In this document: positions 25,613 through 34,186 of the stretch, one piece after another
Numbering within the stretch: position 1 is the stretch's first letter
How the letters are laid out: each line of letters opens with the position of its first letter
DNA from: G965233625 sp965233625
GTDB taxonomy: Bacteria; Planctomycetota; Planctomycetia; Pirellulales; Pirellulaceae
Length of the DNA stretch: 64,000 bases
NCBI GenBank assembly: GCA_965233625.1
Contig: OZ247499.1
Coordinates: 2,852,001-2,916,000, forward strand
Direction: 5' to 3'
Translations under genes and position numbers: made by a program
The notes under the pieces: model-generated
What the model saw: the letters and a program-made list of their open reading frames with translations, nothing else
Databases searched by the model: none
Told to the model about the DNA's origin: nothing

Positions 25613-26023
25613 ATGCCAAGCAAACTTAGCAAAACAAAAACCGGGGGATGGGTTTTAAGCGTCCTGATCTCACTGTTTCTCATCGGAGCCAGCGCGTCGG
25701 GCAAGTTCACGCAATGGGAAGGCAAGAAGGAGATGTTCGACAAAATGGGATGGTCCGAACAGGTGATGTTCAACATTGGCATCGTCGAAGTCGTGATTGC
25801 CATTCTGTTTCTCGTTCCCCGGGCAGGCTTCGTGGCGGCCATCCTGTTGACTGCCTATCTGGGCGGCGCCACCGCCACACATGTGCGGGTCGGCGATCCG
25901 TTCTTCTTTCCCATCCTTTTCGGAATCGTGATCTGGGTGGCGCTGGGACTCCGGCGGCCGGAAGTATTCCGCCTGGCGATTGGCATCAGCAATTCAGGCA
26001 CAGCGACGGAGGCAAAATCATGA
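25613..26023 (+). CDS. DoxX-like membrane protein
   Basis: A 136-residue protein with four hydrophobic helices (VLSVLISLFLIGASASGKF, FNIGIVEVVIAILFLVP, FVAAILLTAYLGGATATHV, FPILFGIVIWVALGL), the DoxX_2 layout with the KFTQ and GGATATHVR motifs. Its TGA overlaps the ATG of the next DGPF gene (ATGA), so the two are translationally coupled. Confidence 0.82.
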   Translation: MPSKLSKTKTGGWVLSVLISLFLIGASASGKFTQWEGKKEMFDKMGWSEQVMFNIGIVEVVIAILFLVPRAGFVAAILLTAYLGGATATHVRVGDPFFFPILFGIVIWVALGLRRPEVFRLAIGISNSGTATEAKS

Positions 26024-26370
26024 AATACATGCTGTTGATATACGCGGCGGAAAGCTGCTGGACAGAGCAGGAACGCCACGAATGCATGCTCGAGTCCAAA
26101 GCTATCTGTGACGAACTAGAGAGCGATGGCAAGCTGCTGGCCGCTTCTCCCTTGCATCCGGTGGCAACAGCCACCAGTGTCCGCGTCCGCGATGGCCAAA
26201 GTCAGATCACCGATGGTCCGTTCGCAGAAACAACCGAACAGCTCGGCGGTTATTACATCATCGATGTGAATGACTTAGATGAAGCAATCGCCATCGCAAC
26301 ACGACTACCGCCGGCAAAAAAAGGCTCCGTAGAGATTCGTCCTTTACTGCCGCTGCCGGCTCCTGAATAA
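26020..26370 (+). CDS. DGPF/YCII-related protein
   Basis: A 116-residue protein MKYMLLIYAAESCW with the diagnostic SQITDGPFAETTEQLGGYYI. It overlaps the DoxX-like gene by 4 bp. DGPF proteins accompany ECF42 sigma factors and are believed to be targets or partners of them; the biochemical role is unresolved. Confidence 0.9.
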   Translation: MKYMLLIYAAESCWTEQERHECMLESKAICDELESDGKLLAASPLHPVATATSVRVRDGQSQITDGPFAETTEQLGGYYIIDVNDLDEAIAIATRLPPAKKGSVEIRPLLPLPAPE

Positions 26371-26409
26371 GCGAATTACGTTCCGGCTTCTGAAAGTTGG
26401 GGATAAAGC

Positions 26410-26760
26410 ATGAAGTACATCCTGTTGATCTACTCCGCCGAAGACGTCTGGCAGGAAGACGAGCTGGCAGCAGCGCGTGATCAGTCCGTGCGGGTCTGCC
26501 ATGAACTTAACAACCAGGGAAGCTACCTCGGGGCGGCGCCTCTGGATGCAGCGGCGACGGCGAAGTGTGTCGCCGTACGCAACGGTCAGACCCAGGTGAC
26601 AGACGGCCCGTTCACGGAAACGAAAGAACACCTGGTGGGCTACTTTCTGATCGATGTCGCCGATATTCAGGAAGCCATTAAGGTTGCCAGTCAAGTGCCC
26701 GGTTCAACGCGTGGCACGACAGAAATCCGTCCAGTGATCGACTTGCCGGGTTTGCCGTAG
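26410..26760 (+). CDS. DGPF/YCII-related protein
   Basis: A paralogue of the preceding gene, 116 residues: MKYILLIYSAEDVWQEDE and TQVTDGPFTETKEHLVGYFL. It lies 14 bp upstream of the sigma factor gene. Confidence 0.9.
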   Translation: MKYILLIYSAEDVWQEDELAAARDQSVRVCHELNNQGSYLGAAPLDAAATAKCVAVRNGQTQVTDGPFTETKEHLVGYFLIDVADIQEAIKVASQVPGSTRGTTEIRPVIDLPGLP

Positions 26761-26774
26761 AGGCAAGGTGAAAG

Positions 26775-28010
26775 ATGGAACCAGACGATGTTGAACAGCT
26801 CTACCGCCGCAGTTCGCGGCAGGTGTTCGCCACCCTGGTCCGTGTGCTAGGCGATTTTGATCTGGCCGAAGAGGCGCTGCACGATGCATTCGCCGCGGCG
26901 GTTGAAATGTGGCCGGTGCAGGGCGTTCCCGATAACCCGGTTGCATGGCTGATCTCGACCGGGCGTTTCAAAGCGATTGACTCCATCCGCCGGCGCGCGA
27001 AACTCAACAGTCTTCAGCCAGAATTAATGCGCCGCATTAACGAGATTGAAGCGGCCAATCAGTCAATCTCCCAGCAGGAGATCCACGACGACCGCCTGCG
27101 TCTGATCTTCACCTGTTGTCATCCGGCCATCGACCCGAAAGTGCAAGTGCCGTTAACGCTGCGGGAAGTCTGCGGCCTGACAACTGAGCAGATAGCGCAC
27201 GCATTCCTGACACGACCGTCGACCATGGCGCAGCGCATTGTTCGCGGCAAAGCAAAAATCCGCGACGCGCGCATCCCGTTTGTTGTGCCGCCGGTCGCCG
27301 GTCTTCCTGCCCGGTTGGATGCCGTGTTGTCTGTCATTTACCTCGTTTTCAACGAAGGCTATTCCGCGTCCAGTGGCAGCTTGCTGACACGCGTCGAACT
27401 TTCTGACGAAGCCATCCGGCTGGCGCGGCTGCTGGTTGAACTGCTACCCGACCCGGAGGCAATGGGGCTGCTCGCCTTGATGCTGCTGCACGAATCGCGA
27501 CGAACCGCCCGTCTAGACGCTGCCGGTGACATCGTCTTGCTAGAAGATCAGGATCGCAGCCTGTGGAACGCGGACCTGATAGCGGAGGGAATCCAGCTGG
27601 TCGAGCGTTCACTTCGCTCCAGACGTATCGGCGTATACACCATCCAGGCAGCCATCTCCGCCGTGCACGCCGAAGCAAAGACCGCGGCCGCCACCGACTG
27701 GGCCCAGATCGTCAGCCTGTACGACGTACTGCTGCGAGCCACCCCTTCGCCCGTGGTTGAACTCAACCGCGCCGTCGCCATCGCCATGCGTGATCACCCC
27801 ACAGCCGGGCTCGCCATCATCGACGCCATTCTCAGACGCGGCGACCTGCAAAACTACTACCTAGCCCACTCTGCAAGAGCCGAATTACTACGAAGAACCG
27901 GCCAGCACCAGCAAGCCAGAAACGCATTCAAAACCGCACTATCCCTCGCCAAGCAGGAACCAGAACGAAGATTCCTCCAACGCAAGCTCCAGTCCTTCAA
28001 CAGACCATAA
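26775..28010 (+). CDS. ECF42-type sigma factor with C-terminal TPR-like extension
   Basis: A 411-residue sigma factor. Region 2 is VEQLYRRSSRQVFATLVRVL ... AEEALHDAFAAAVEMWP and region 4 is VPLTLREVCGLTTEQIAHAF followed by RPSTMAQRIVRGKAKIRDA. A ~200-residue DUF6596-type C-terminal domain (VYLVFNEGYSASSG) and TPR-like repeats (LYDVLLRATPSPVVELNRAVA) replace an anti-sigma factor. No anti-sigma gene is adjacent; control through the C-terminal extension is expected from the family. The three DGPF genes and DoxX-like gene upstream are the likely regulon. Confidence 0.9.
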   Translation: MEPDDVEQLYRRSSRQVFATLVRVLGDFDLAEEALHDAFAAAVEMWPVQGVPDNPVAWLISTGRFKAIDSIRRRAKLNSLQPELMRRINEIEAANQSISQQEIHDDRLRLIFTCCHPAIDPKVQVPLTLREVCGLTTEQIAHAFLTRPSTMAQRIVRGKAKIRDARIPFVVPPVAGLPARLDAVLSVIYLVFNEGYSASSGSLLTRVELSDEAIRLARLLVELLPDPEAMGLLALMLLHESRRTARLDAAGDIVLLEDQDRSLWNADLIAEGIQLVERSLRSRRIGVYTIQAAISAVHAEAKTAAATDWAQIVSLYDVLLRATPSPVVELNRAVAIAMRDHPTAGLAIIDAILRRGDLQNYYLAHSARAELLRRTGQHQQARNAFKTALSLAKQEPERRFLQRKLQSFNRP

Positions 28011-28196
28011 GCCCTGTCTCCGAAGATTCCCTCGTATGTGATCCTCAGAAGCAGAAACTTGCCCCAGCGACTGTAACAGACTAACTTCACACATGTTTCT
28101 CTCCCCGCCGGTTACACCGGGCGACAGGGTCCAGTTGCGATGGACAGGTGCTGCCCACCGGGAAACCAACCTTCAAAAATCAGGATTTCACCCATC

Positions 28197-29087
28197 ATGA
28201 GCCGCACGGTGAAGGTTACAGGATTGCTGTACATTCTGGTCATGGCCGGGTGTGGAACTGCCGTCGAGCCTGCTCCGCGCGTGCACATCAAGACGGCTCT
28301 GATTCCCGCAGGCGAATTTATGATGGGTAGCCCGCCAGATGAGAAACACTCTTTCGAAGGCAATTATCCAGGTCTGAGTGAAACGCTGCATCACGTAACG
28401 CTCACACAGCCCTTCCGCATTGGCGTTTACGAAATCACCCAGCAACAGTGGAAGGCGGTGATGAGTGATTACGAGGCTAAGCACGATGAATCGCCGCCGT
28501 GGAAAGGCAAGCGGTTCGTGATCGAAGGCCCCGACTATCCTGCGACTTACATCAGCTGGGATGATGCAGTTCGATTCTGCGAACGGCTGACCCGGCTTGA
28601 GCGGCGAACGGGTGTCATCACTGCAAAGCAGTCATACCGGCTGCCAACAGAGGCCGAGTGGGAATACGCGTGTCGGGCAGGAACCACCACCCCATACACG
28701 TTCGGAGACGATCCAGCACGGCTGGACGAATTTGCCGTGATGAGCAGGAACCATAACACAAGAAACGAGAGCTGCCCGCATCCGGTGGGCACTCGCAAAC
28801 CCAACCCGTGGGGTCTTTACGACTTGCATGGCAATGTCGCTGAATGGTGCCACGATTGGAGCGCGGATTACCCCCCAGGCGACGCAACGGACCCGCAAGG
28901 TATTCAGAATACTGAAGTTGCCAGGGGCGTCCGCGTGGCGCGTGGCCGTTACTGGGACCAGAAGCCGTATCAAGCACGGTCTGCACAGCGCAACGGCAAC
29001 ACACAAGATGTACGCGAATTCAACATGGGATTCCGGGTAGTACTCAGCCCAGTTGCGGCGGGGCCAGCACACGGCGAGAAGCGGTAA
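28197..29087 (+). CDS. FGE/SUMF1-domain lipoprotein
   Basis: The start ATG 28197 gives MSRTVKVTGLLYILVMAGC, a signal peptide with lipobox VMAGC. The remainder is an FGE-sulfatase fold: AGEFMMGSPPDEK, YEITQQQWKAVM, LPTEAEWEYACRAGTTTPY, NPWGLYDLHGNVAEWCHDW and FNMGFRVV. Many planctomycete members are surface or binding proteins rather than sulfatase activators. It is a second FGE-type protein in the window, without the cytochrome modules. Confidence 0.85.
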   Translation: MSRTVKVTGLLYILVMAGCGTAVEPAPRVHIKTALIPAGEFMMGSPPDEKHSFEGNYPGLSETLHHVTLTQPFRIGVYEITQQQWKAVMSDYEAKHDESPPWKGKRFVIEGPDYPATYISWDDAVRFCERLTRLERRTGVITAKQSYRLPTEAEWEYACRAGTTTPYTFGDDPARLDEFAVMSRNHNTRNESCPHPVGTRKPNPWGLYDLHGNVAEWCHDWSADYPPGDATDPQGIQNTEVARGVRVARGRYWDQKPYQARSAQRNGNTQDVREFNMGFRVVLSPVAAGPAHGEKR

Positions 29088-29530
29088 CTTCGCACCACAA
29101 TAGGCCCTCTTCTTCGTGCCGGTCTTCCTTCCACAACAACCGAAACCGAAGACGGCCAGAAGCTAACACGGGCAGCGTCAGACAAAAAAGCGTCGTAAAG
29201 AATTCGTCCTGCGAGGGACCAACAGCACGAAACAAACTGCGTAAAACAAAAGGGGATGAGCAGAAAATCTGCTCATCCCCTGAATGTGGTGTTTCCTCCA
29301 ATGGGGAGGAAATCCGTATCAAATGTTAGTCGAGGTTTCAGAAATCAGTTAGAACTTTTCGTTCAGGGAATCGAGGGGATGGACCCAGGAATCCGATCAC
29401 TACTGCTGGCGGCTTGATCAATGTGACGCAAGCTAAACCCTTCGTTTTCGGGAGATAACGTGAACCTAGTGCCCTCCCATGCTGTCTGCTGAGAGGTAGG
29501 TAATCTAGGCAGATCTCACGGAGGTACACA
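29088..29530. other. gene-free left flank of the island, with a perfect hairpin
   Basis: AGGGGATGAGCAGA (29251-29264) is exactly complementary to 29268-29281, a 14-bp stem with a 3-base loop. An A-rich stretch lies on its left side, so it would be a U-tailed terminator only for minus-strand transcription, yet no minus-strand gene is present. The left boundary of the island probably falls in this stretch. I found no copy of the tRNA-Pro 3' end here. Confidence 0.55.
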
Positions 29531-30388
29531 ATGTGGGTCGTTATGGACACAGGTGCGGTACGCAACATTATCGAGGGGGATTCTCGTCGGGTTGACTTGG
29601 CTGCTTTGCGAGATGATCCCGAAATTCATGTTGCAATCGCTGGCTCTGCGTTTGCGGAACTGGTCAATCAATTGGTATCGGGCCAGATGAGTTTCGAGGC
29701 ATGGGCCAACAACATCTCACAGTTCGATGGAGTGTTGGACAACGACTTGCCCTTCTTCCCAGCGGGACGCCAACTTGCAGCGTTCAGCGGTGTCCAACAA
29801 AACGACACAAATCTTGACGAGGAACACAGGTTGGCGCAAGAGTTTTGGCAATTACTTCGCTCAGCCCAAAGTCCCGAAGATCTTCTGACGAATGACTCGG
29901 AGGTCGAGATTGAAGGACAATCGGTTCCTGTCCGAGTAGACAGTTCTCGACTGGCAGCTACAGTCCAGAGGGAGAGGTCGAATTGGATTGATTACGTCGA
30001 ATCATTCGCAAGCGAACTCGATGAAAATGCAAGTCGGGCTGATGTTCTTCAAGCCGTCATTTCCCGTCATGGAAGTGAGCCAAGCGACTCTCCTGATCAT
30101 CTCGATCGACTCTCACCCGTCTTTGAGATGATTGCAACTCTGGTCCACTCATCCCTGCGAAGGCGGGGAGGGTACAATCCGACGAGCGAGAGACGCCAAG
30201 GTGACACATTTGACATAAATCTGCTTTACGTGCTTGGGCATCAAGAGGCCGTCATCGTCACGACAGATCGGCCGTTTGTTAGCCGACTTTCTCAAACGGG
30301 AGTTTCCCGAAGCAATCGAGTAATGAACATCGAACAATGTAATGACCATTTGAGAAACGGAACTTTGACCTCGATTATTTCTCAGTGA
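29531..30388 (+). CDS. PIN-like putative nuclease
   Basis: A 285-residue protein. The order of acidic residues suits a PIN domain: D6 in WVVMDTG, E43 in GSAFAELVN, D228 in GDTFDINLLYVL and D246 in IVTTDRPF. A central ~120-residue acidic helical insertion separates the halves, so it is longer than VapC-type toxins. Excellent ribosome binding site (CACGGAGG, 7 bp). Arg codons CGA and lower GC mark it as island DNA. No adjacent small antitoxin is recognised; the unknown gene downstream could be a partner. The nuclease call is motif-based inference. Confidence 0.55.
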   Translation: MWVVMDTGAVRNIIEGDSRRVDLAALRDDPEIHVAIAGSAFAELVNQLVSGQMSFEAWANNISQFDGVLDNDLPFFPAGRQLAAFSGVQQNDTNLDEEHRLAQEFWQLLRSAQSPEDLLTNDSEVEIEGQSVPVRVDSSRLAATVQRERSNWIDYVESFASELDENASRADVLQAVISRHGSEPSDSPDHLDRLSPVFEMIATLVHSSLRRRGGYNPTSERRQGDTFDINLLYVLGHQEAVIVTTDRPFVSRLSQTGVSRSNRVMNIEQCNDHLRNGTLTSIISQ

Positions 30389-30530
30389 ACCACAATCGTG
30401 CGAGTGCAACCGCCAAAGACCAGTGGGTTGTCTAGTGAACCTGGGGATTTGCAGACTTCCACGGTCAAAGTTGAGCGAGGCGGACGAAGACTCCAAAATG
30501 CAAACTGCCACTTTGCAAGGAGCAGTTCCG

Positions 30531-31193
30531 ATGGGCCGCCGCAGAACAAGACCTCACTATCTGATCGTCGAGGCCGGAATTCTTGGTTCAGTTGACAAGG
30601 ACCGATCGTTGGTCATCAACAGTGATCCTGATGATAACCTGCTTGACGAACTCCAGTGCCCGCACTTCGACGACGTGTTGATCGCACTGCGAAAGTCGTT
30701 CTCTCTCACATTCCCGAGAAATCCATTTATCGATGGCTTGAAAGAAGCCCTGCAAGAGATCCGTCGTATCGGCGTGGAAGCACTCCAGACGATTCCAGAA
30801 GTTCTTGAAGAACTCAACCTGAAGCCGGTACCCCCAGCAAGTGAAGAACTCACTCCAATCAAGGCGTATGTCTTCCAGTACAGTTTGGCTCGCCTGGACG
30901 ACCTTCAACTGAAGGTCAAGTACGAAGGCAAGTCGCAGAAGTTGGCGAGCCTAATTGAGCAACGCCCCGCTGACGGCGTGGTGCGTACTCTTAGGGACAT
31001 CATCTCAGACACATTCGAGGAGATGTTTAGCGAAGAACAACACGAAGACGCACTCCGTCGCATCAGGAGGCGGATCGCCGCAGTGCTGCCGCCGCTGAAC
31101 GACATCCTGATATCAATCGAGATCGAGCCCATCGCCGAGTCGGAACAGATTGAAGCAGTCTGTAAGATTCAAGAGAGTTACGAGGAGGAGTAA
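30531..31193 (+). CDS. unknown helical island protein
   Basis: A 220-residue product that I do not recognise. The ATG at 30531 has AAGGAG 8 bp upstream and is chosen over an in-frame ATG at 30498. It starts with a basic MGRRRTRPHY, followed by charged helices (IDGLKEALQEIRRIGVEALQ, DALRRIRRRIAAVL). The C-terminus is acidic (KIQESYEEE). It lies 142 bp after the PIN-like gene on the same strand, with the same lower-GC, CGA-rich codon use. It could be a partner of the PIN-like protein, but nothing in the sequence proves it. Confidence 0.6.
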   Translation: MGRRRTRPHYLIVEAGILGSVDKDRSLVINSDPDDNLLDELQCPHFDDVLIALRKSFSLTFPRNPFIDGLKEALQEIRRIGVEALQTIPEVLEELNLKPVPPASEELTPIKAYVFQYSLARLDDLQLKVKYEGKSQKLASLIEQRPADGVVRTLRDIISDTFEEMFSEEQHEDALRRIRRRIAAVLPPLNDILISIEIEPIAESEQIEAVCKIQESYEEE

Positions 31194-31375
31194 TTGTTAC
31201 TTCCTCATCGGCAATTCGCCAGGCATCCAGATGTGTAATTGGCTGGCAACAGGGCGTGGAGCGAAGTTCGAGGCACATTGGCCTCGTTTATGAGTTTAGG
31301 AACCAGTGGCTCTGTACCTTGCTGAGTCGAACCAGTCATCGGAAAACCGATGCACTTCCGACCCAAGGAGCCACC

Positions 31376-32377
31376 ATGCCACTCAATCGGCCGCCCCTGA
31401 TGTCTCGGGGCCAGGCGAACGACTTCTACGCCTACACGACCATCGGCACCGGCCTCATGTTTTTGGCTGGCGGTCTGGCTGCCGGTCCTGCGGCCATTGC
31501 CCTCGGCCTCTGTGGACTTGGAGCCGCCGCCAACAACCGTCGAGAGAGCGGTCGTTGCGGCTGGCGTCCAGAAATGGTTTTCCAGCCTCCCGCTGTAGTG
31601 CCACCTGGCCCTCTATCCAATCTTGATTGGACGCAAGAGGAGTACGATCGCCTCGATCGAATCGAAGCTCGGCTGAAACGAGACTTCGGGATGAACGCTG
31701 TGCATTGTTTCCGCATGATGATCACGGAAGGTCACCCGATCGGGGGTGCGGAAGACGTCTTGCGTACGCTGCTTGCAAGCCTCAAGTCGAATGGCTACTG
31801 GTCCAATGGAGCAATCGACTCGGGTGATTTGACTCCAAAGCAATTACTCGACCAGATCACCGGCCGTCGTGTGGCTTCTTTCGAATTGCAGCAGTGGTTT
31901 CATCCGCAATACTTCCCTGGCTTCTACCAGGCGGCGGCTGAAAACAGCATTCGCAAAGGTGAGCATCCTGACGTACAGCAGCGTCATTTGATCGACATTT
32001 CGTTGATGATTTACATCCTCGGTCTGACGCCGATCAGCGACAAGCCTGTTCGGCGGATCAAGTGGTGGGTCGATCGCTACTCGGAAAAGCTGAACGGTCA
32101 TCCGCTTTACTTCGTCTCCGACTGGGACTGGTTCGTTGGGGCGACCGTCGAAGCTCTTCGGGATCGGTGGGAGTGGGTGGTCAACAACATGATGCGGAAG
32201 CACGGCATGCCTCAGTATCTCGCTGACGAAGCCGATGATCTTTGGCATTATCGTGTTGAGCCGCACCGAGGTGATGCCCCTCCTGGACACCCAGGAGGCG
32301 TTTTGATCTCCAGTGTGCTCTTCGGACGAACCAAGAGTTTTCCCGCCACCGAAGAAGACATGCGGGGGATACCGTGA
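31376..32377 (+). CDS. unknown island protein with N-terminal membrane hairpin
   Basis: A 333-residue product starting at the ATG at 31376 (AAGGAG 5 bp upstream). Residues ~20-55 (TTIGTGLMFLAGGLAAGPA then AIALGLCGLGAAANN) look like one or two membrane segments. The rest is soluble, with aromatic-rich WFHPQYFPGFYQAA and VSDWDWFVGATVEALRDRW. No known family is recognised. Its TGA overlaps the GTG start of the ArdC-like gene, indicating coupled translation. Confidence 0.6.
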   Translation: MPLNRPPLMSRGQANDFYAYTTIGTGLMFLAGGLAAGPAAIALGLCGLGAAANNRRESGRCGWRPEMVFQPPAVVPPGPLSNLDWTQEEYDRLDRIEARLKRDFGMNAVHCFRMMITEGHPIGGAEDVLRTLLASLKSNGYWSNGAIDSGDLTPKQLLDQITGRRVASFELQQWFHPQYFPGFYQAAAENSIRKGEHPDVQQRHLIDISLMIYILGLTPISDKPVRRIKWWVDRYSEKLNGHPLYFVSDWDWFVGATVEALRDRWEWVVNNMMRKHGMPQYLADEADDLWHYRVEPHRGDAPPGHPGGVLISSVLFGRTKSFPATEEDMRGIP

Positions 32378-33387
32378 ACCGGAGCAATTCGGCTTCTCGC
32401 CTCATTCTTCCCGAAGAGTTCATGCGTAACGCCATCGAGACACCCGACATCAACACCTACATCCACCAGCGAATCACGATCGCCCTACAACGAGGACGCA
32501 TTCCGTGGAAGGTGCCGGTGTCCCACGACCCAAACTGCGGCTTGCCTTGCAACGTCCGAACCGGTGGCCGCTATCGTGGCGTCAACACGCTGCTGTTGTG
32601 CGACACCTATGAGACCCTGGGCTATCGCAGCAAATGGTGGGGAACGGCCGAGGAATGGCGAGCGGTCCTTGCTGACATCGAGGATGATCAGGAACCCACG
32701 GTCATTGCCCGCTATCGAGAAAATACTGGTCTCCAAGTCGATCCAGGCCTGGTCTTCAACGCCGCTCAAGTTCATGGGGCTAACGAATATCGAGCGATGC
32801 CAGACAGAGCTTTGGTCGCCAATGATGAAGCCAACTTTGGCCTCATGGGGATGCTCATCGAGCACCATAGTCCCGACATTCGATTCGATGTGGGCAACGG
32901 TCGCTTTGGCCCAGATTGGAACGGATACATCACGCCTGAGCCCTTCCACGATCATCCGAATCACAGAAGCGGCGACTACATCCTGATGCAGTCCGAGGGC
33001 TACTTCATGAGTCGGGCAGATCACTTTTCGGTGATGCTGCATGAATTGATGCATTGGTCCGAAGTGCGAACCAACTGGATGCACTGCATGCCAGTGCGTG
33101 AATTCGTCGCTGAGGCCGGGATGCACATCCTTGGTTTGAAATTGGGCGTCCCGCATTGCTTCGACGAGTACAACCATCGAAAGTGGCTCAGGCACTGGAA
33201 TCACATTTTTCAGAAGGACGAATCATTCTTCATCTGGGCGATGGCGCAGGTCGATCGTGCGTGCGACTTTCTGCTCCAACCGATCCTCCAAAGAACGGAA
33301 CGTGTCTATCACGATCCATGCCTGATATCGCCGAAGGTGAACTTCATCACTGGGAATGACTTCATGAGTTTTGAGCCACCTTCGTAA
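32374..33387 (+). CDS. ArdC-like antirestriction / zincin protein
   Basis: A 337-residue protein with the two ArdC parts. The N-terminal ssDNA-binding-like part is YIHQRITIALQRGRIPWKVP ... GGRYRGVNTLLL. The C-terminal zincin part has MLHELMHWSE (HExxH) and EFVAEAG (third zinc ligand Glu). ArdC proteins protect incoming mobile DNA from restriction. The GTG at 32374 overlaps the preceding stop; an ATG at 32422 is an alternative. The protein fits a mobile island, and the HELMH motif is intact. Confidence 0.82.
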   Translation: MNRSNSASRLILPEEFMRNAIETPDINTYIHQRITIALQRGRIPWKVPVSHDPNCGLPCNVRTGGRYRGVNTLLLCDTYETLGYRSKWWGTAEEWRAVLADIEDDQEPTVIARYRENTGLQVDPGLVFNAAQVHGANEYRAMPDRALVANDEANFGLMGMLIEHHSPDIRFDVGNGRFGPDWNGYITPEPFHDHPNHRSGDYILMQSEGYFMSRADHFSVMLHELMHWSEVRTNWMHCMPVREFVAEAGMHILGLKLGVPHCFDEYNHRKWLRHWNHIFQKDESFFIWAMAQVDRACDFLLQPILQRTERVYHDPCLISPKVNFITGNDFMSFEPPS

Positions 33388-33398
33388 GAGAGGACTTC

Positions 33399-33983
33399 AT
33401 GAGCTACGAACCCCGACCACTTCCTAAAGAAGTCAAAAGACTTTGCACCGAACATGATGCGCCGCCTCGGCTGGTTGCCCATCTGACTTTGGTCCACGAC
33501 GTGGCCGTTGATCTTGTCGAAGGAGTGCGGTCAAGAATTCCTGATATGGATTTCGACCATGAGGCTGTTTGCTTCGGAGCAGCGAGTCATGACTTTGGGA
33601 AAATCCAACATCCGAACGAATTGACCGGCCCCGGTCGTCAGCATGAAGAAGATGGCCCGGCATTGCTGGAAGAACACGGAGTCGAACCGAGACTCGCTCG
33701 GTTCGCCCGAACGCATGGTGCCTGGTCAAAGGAAGAATTGCCCCTCGAAGATCTTCTCGTTGCCCTGGCTGACTGCATTTGGAAAGGGCAGAGGCTTGAA
33801 GCACTCGACAAGCAAGTGATTGACAAGATCGCCGAGCAAACCGGCGTTGAATCGTGGGAAGCCTTCAGCGAACTCGATGCACTTCTCGAAGAGATTTGCA
33901 GCCAAGGAGACGAGCGGCTCGCCTACCAGGGGCGTATGGGATGCCCATCGGATCTTCGGCAAGATTGGTCAACGATGGCATGA
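33399..33983 (+). CDS. HD-domain phosphohydrolase, C-terminus altered
   Basis: An HD protein with LVHDVAVDL (first His), CFGAASHDFGKIQHP (HD pair), HEEDGPALLEEHG (His) and LLVALADCIWKG (Asp). The family region seems to end near DERLAYQGR (~residue 175). The last ~19 residues (MGCPSDLRQDWSTMA) come from out-of-frame reading into a recombinase remnant, so the gene's true end was replaced. Starts at 33399 with AGAGGA 5 bp before. The substrate is unknown. Confidence 0.75.
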   Translation: MSYEPRPLPKEVKRLCTEHDAPPRLVAHLTLVHDVAVDLVEGVRSRIPDMDFDHEAVCFGAASHDFGKIQHPNELTGPGRQHEEDGPALLEEHGVEPRLARFARTHGAWSKEELPLEDLLVALADCIWKGQRLEALDKQVIDKIAEQTGVESWEAFSELDALLEEICSQGDERLAYQGRMGCPSDLRQDWSTMA

Positions 33984-34101
33984 GGCCGACTTCACCTTGA
34001 AGCGGCGAGTTCTCGAACTCCTTTTCGACGGCTTTGTTCTTGATGGAACCCGGCTGATTCCAAAGTACAGGACACCGTTAGAACTATTTCTGACGGAATA
34101 G
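33941..34101 (+). pseudogene. C-terminal remnant of a large serine recombinase
   Basis: The frame reads RIFGKIGQRWHEADFTLKRR then VLELLFDGFVLDG ... LIPKYRTPLELFL. It aligns with the end of the intact recombinase downstream (LREKWLTADYDAKRRLLEII ... SLVPTMRKPFDLLV). Only the C-terminal ~50 residues remain. It overlaps the end of the HD gene in another frame and lies ~90 bp before the intact recombinase, indicating an earlier integration event. Confidence 0.75.
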
Positions 34102-34186
34102 TGCTTTGTCGTTGCACATCGCCATCCCAGAGAGAAAATGGACTTCGTCGATTGGCGAGTCTTTTTTCGTTGGGAATGGCGTGAAC

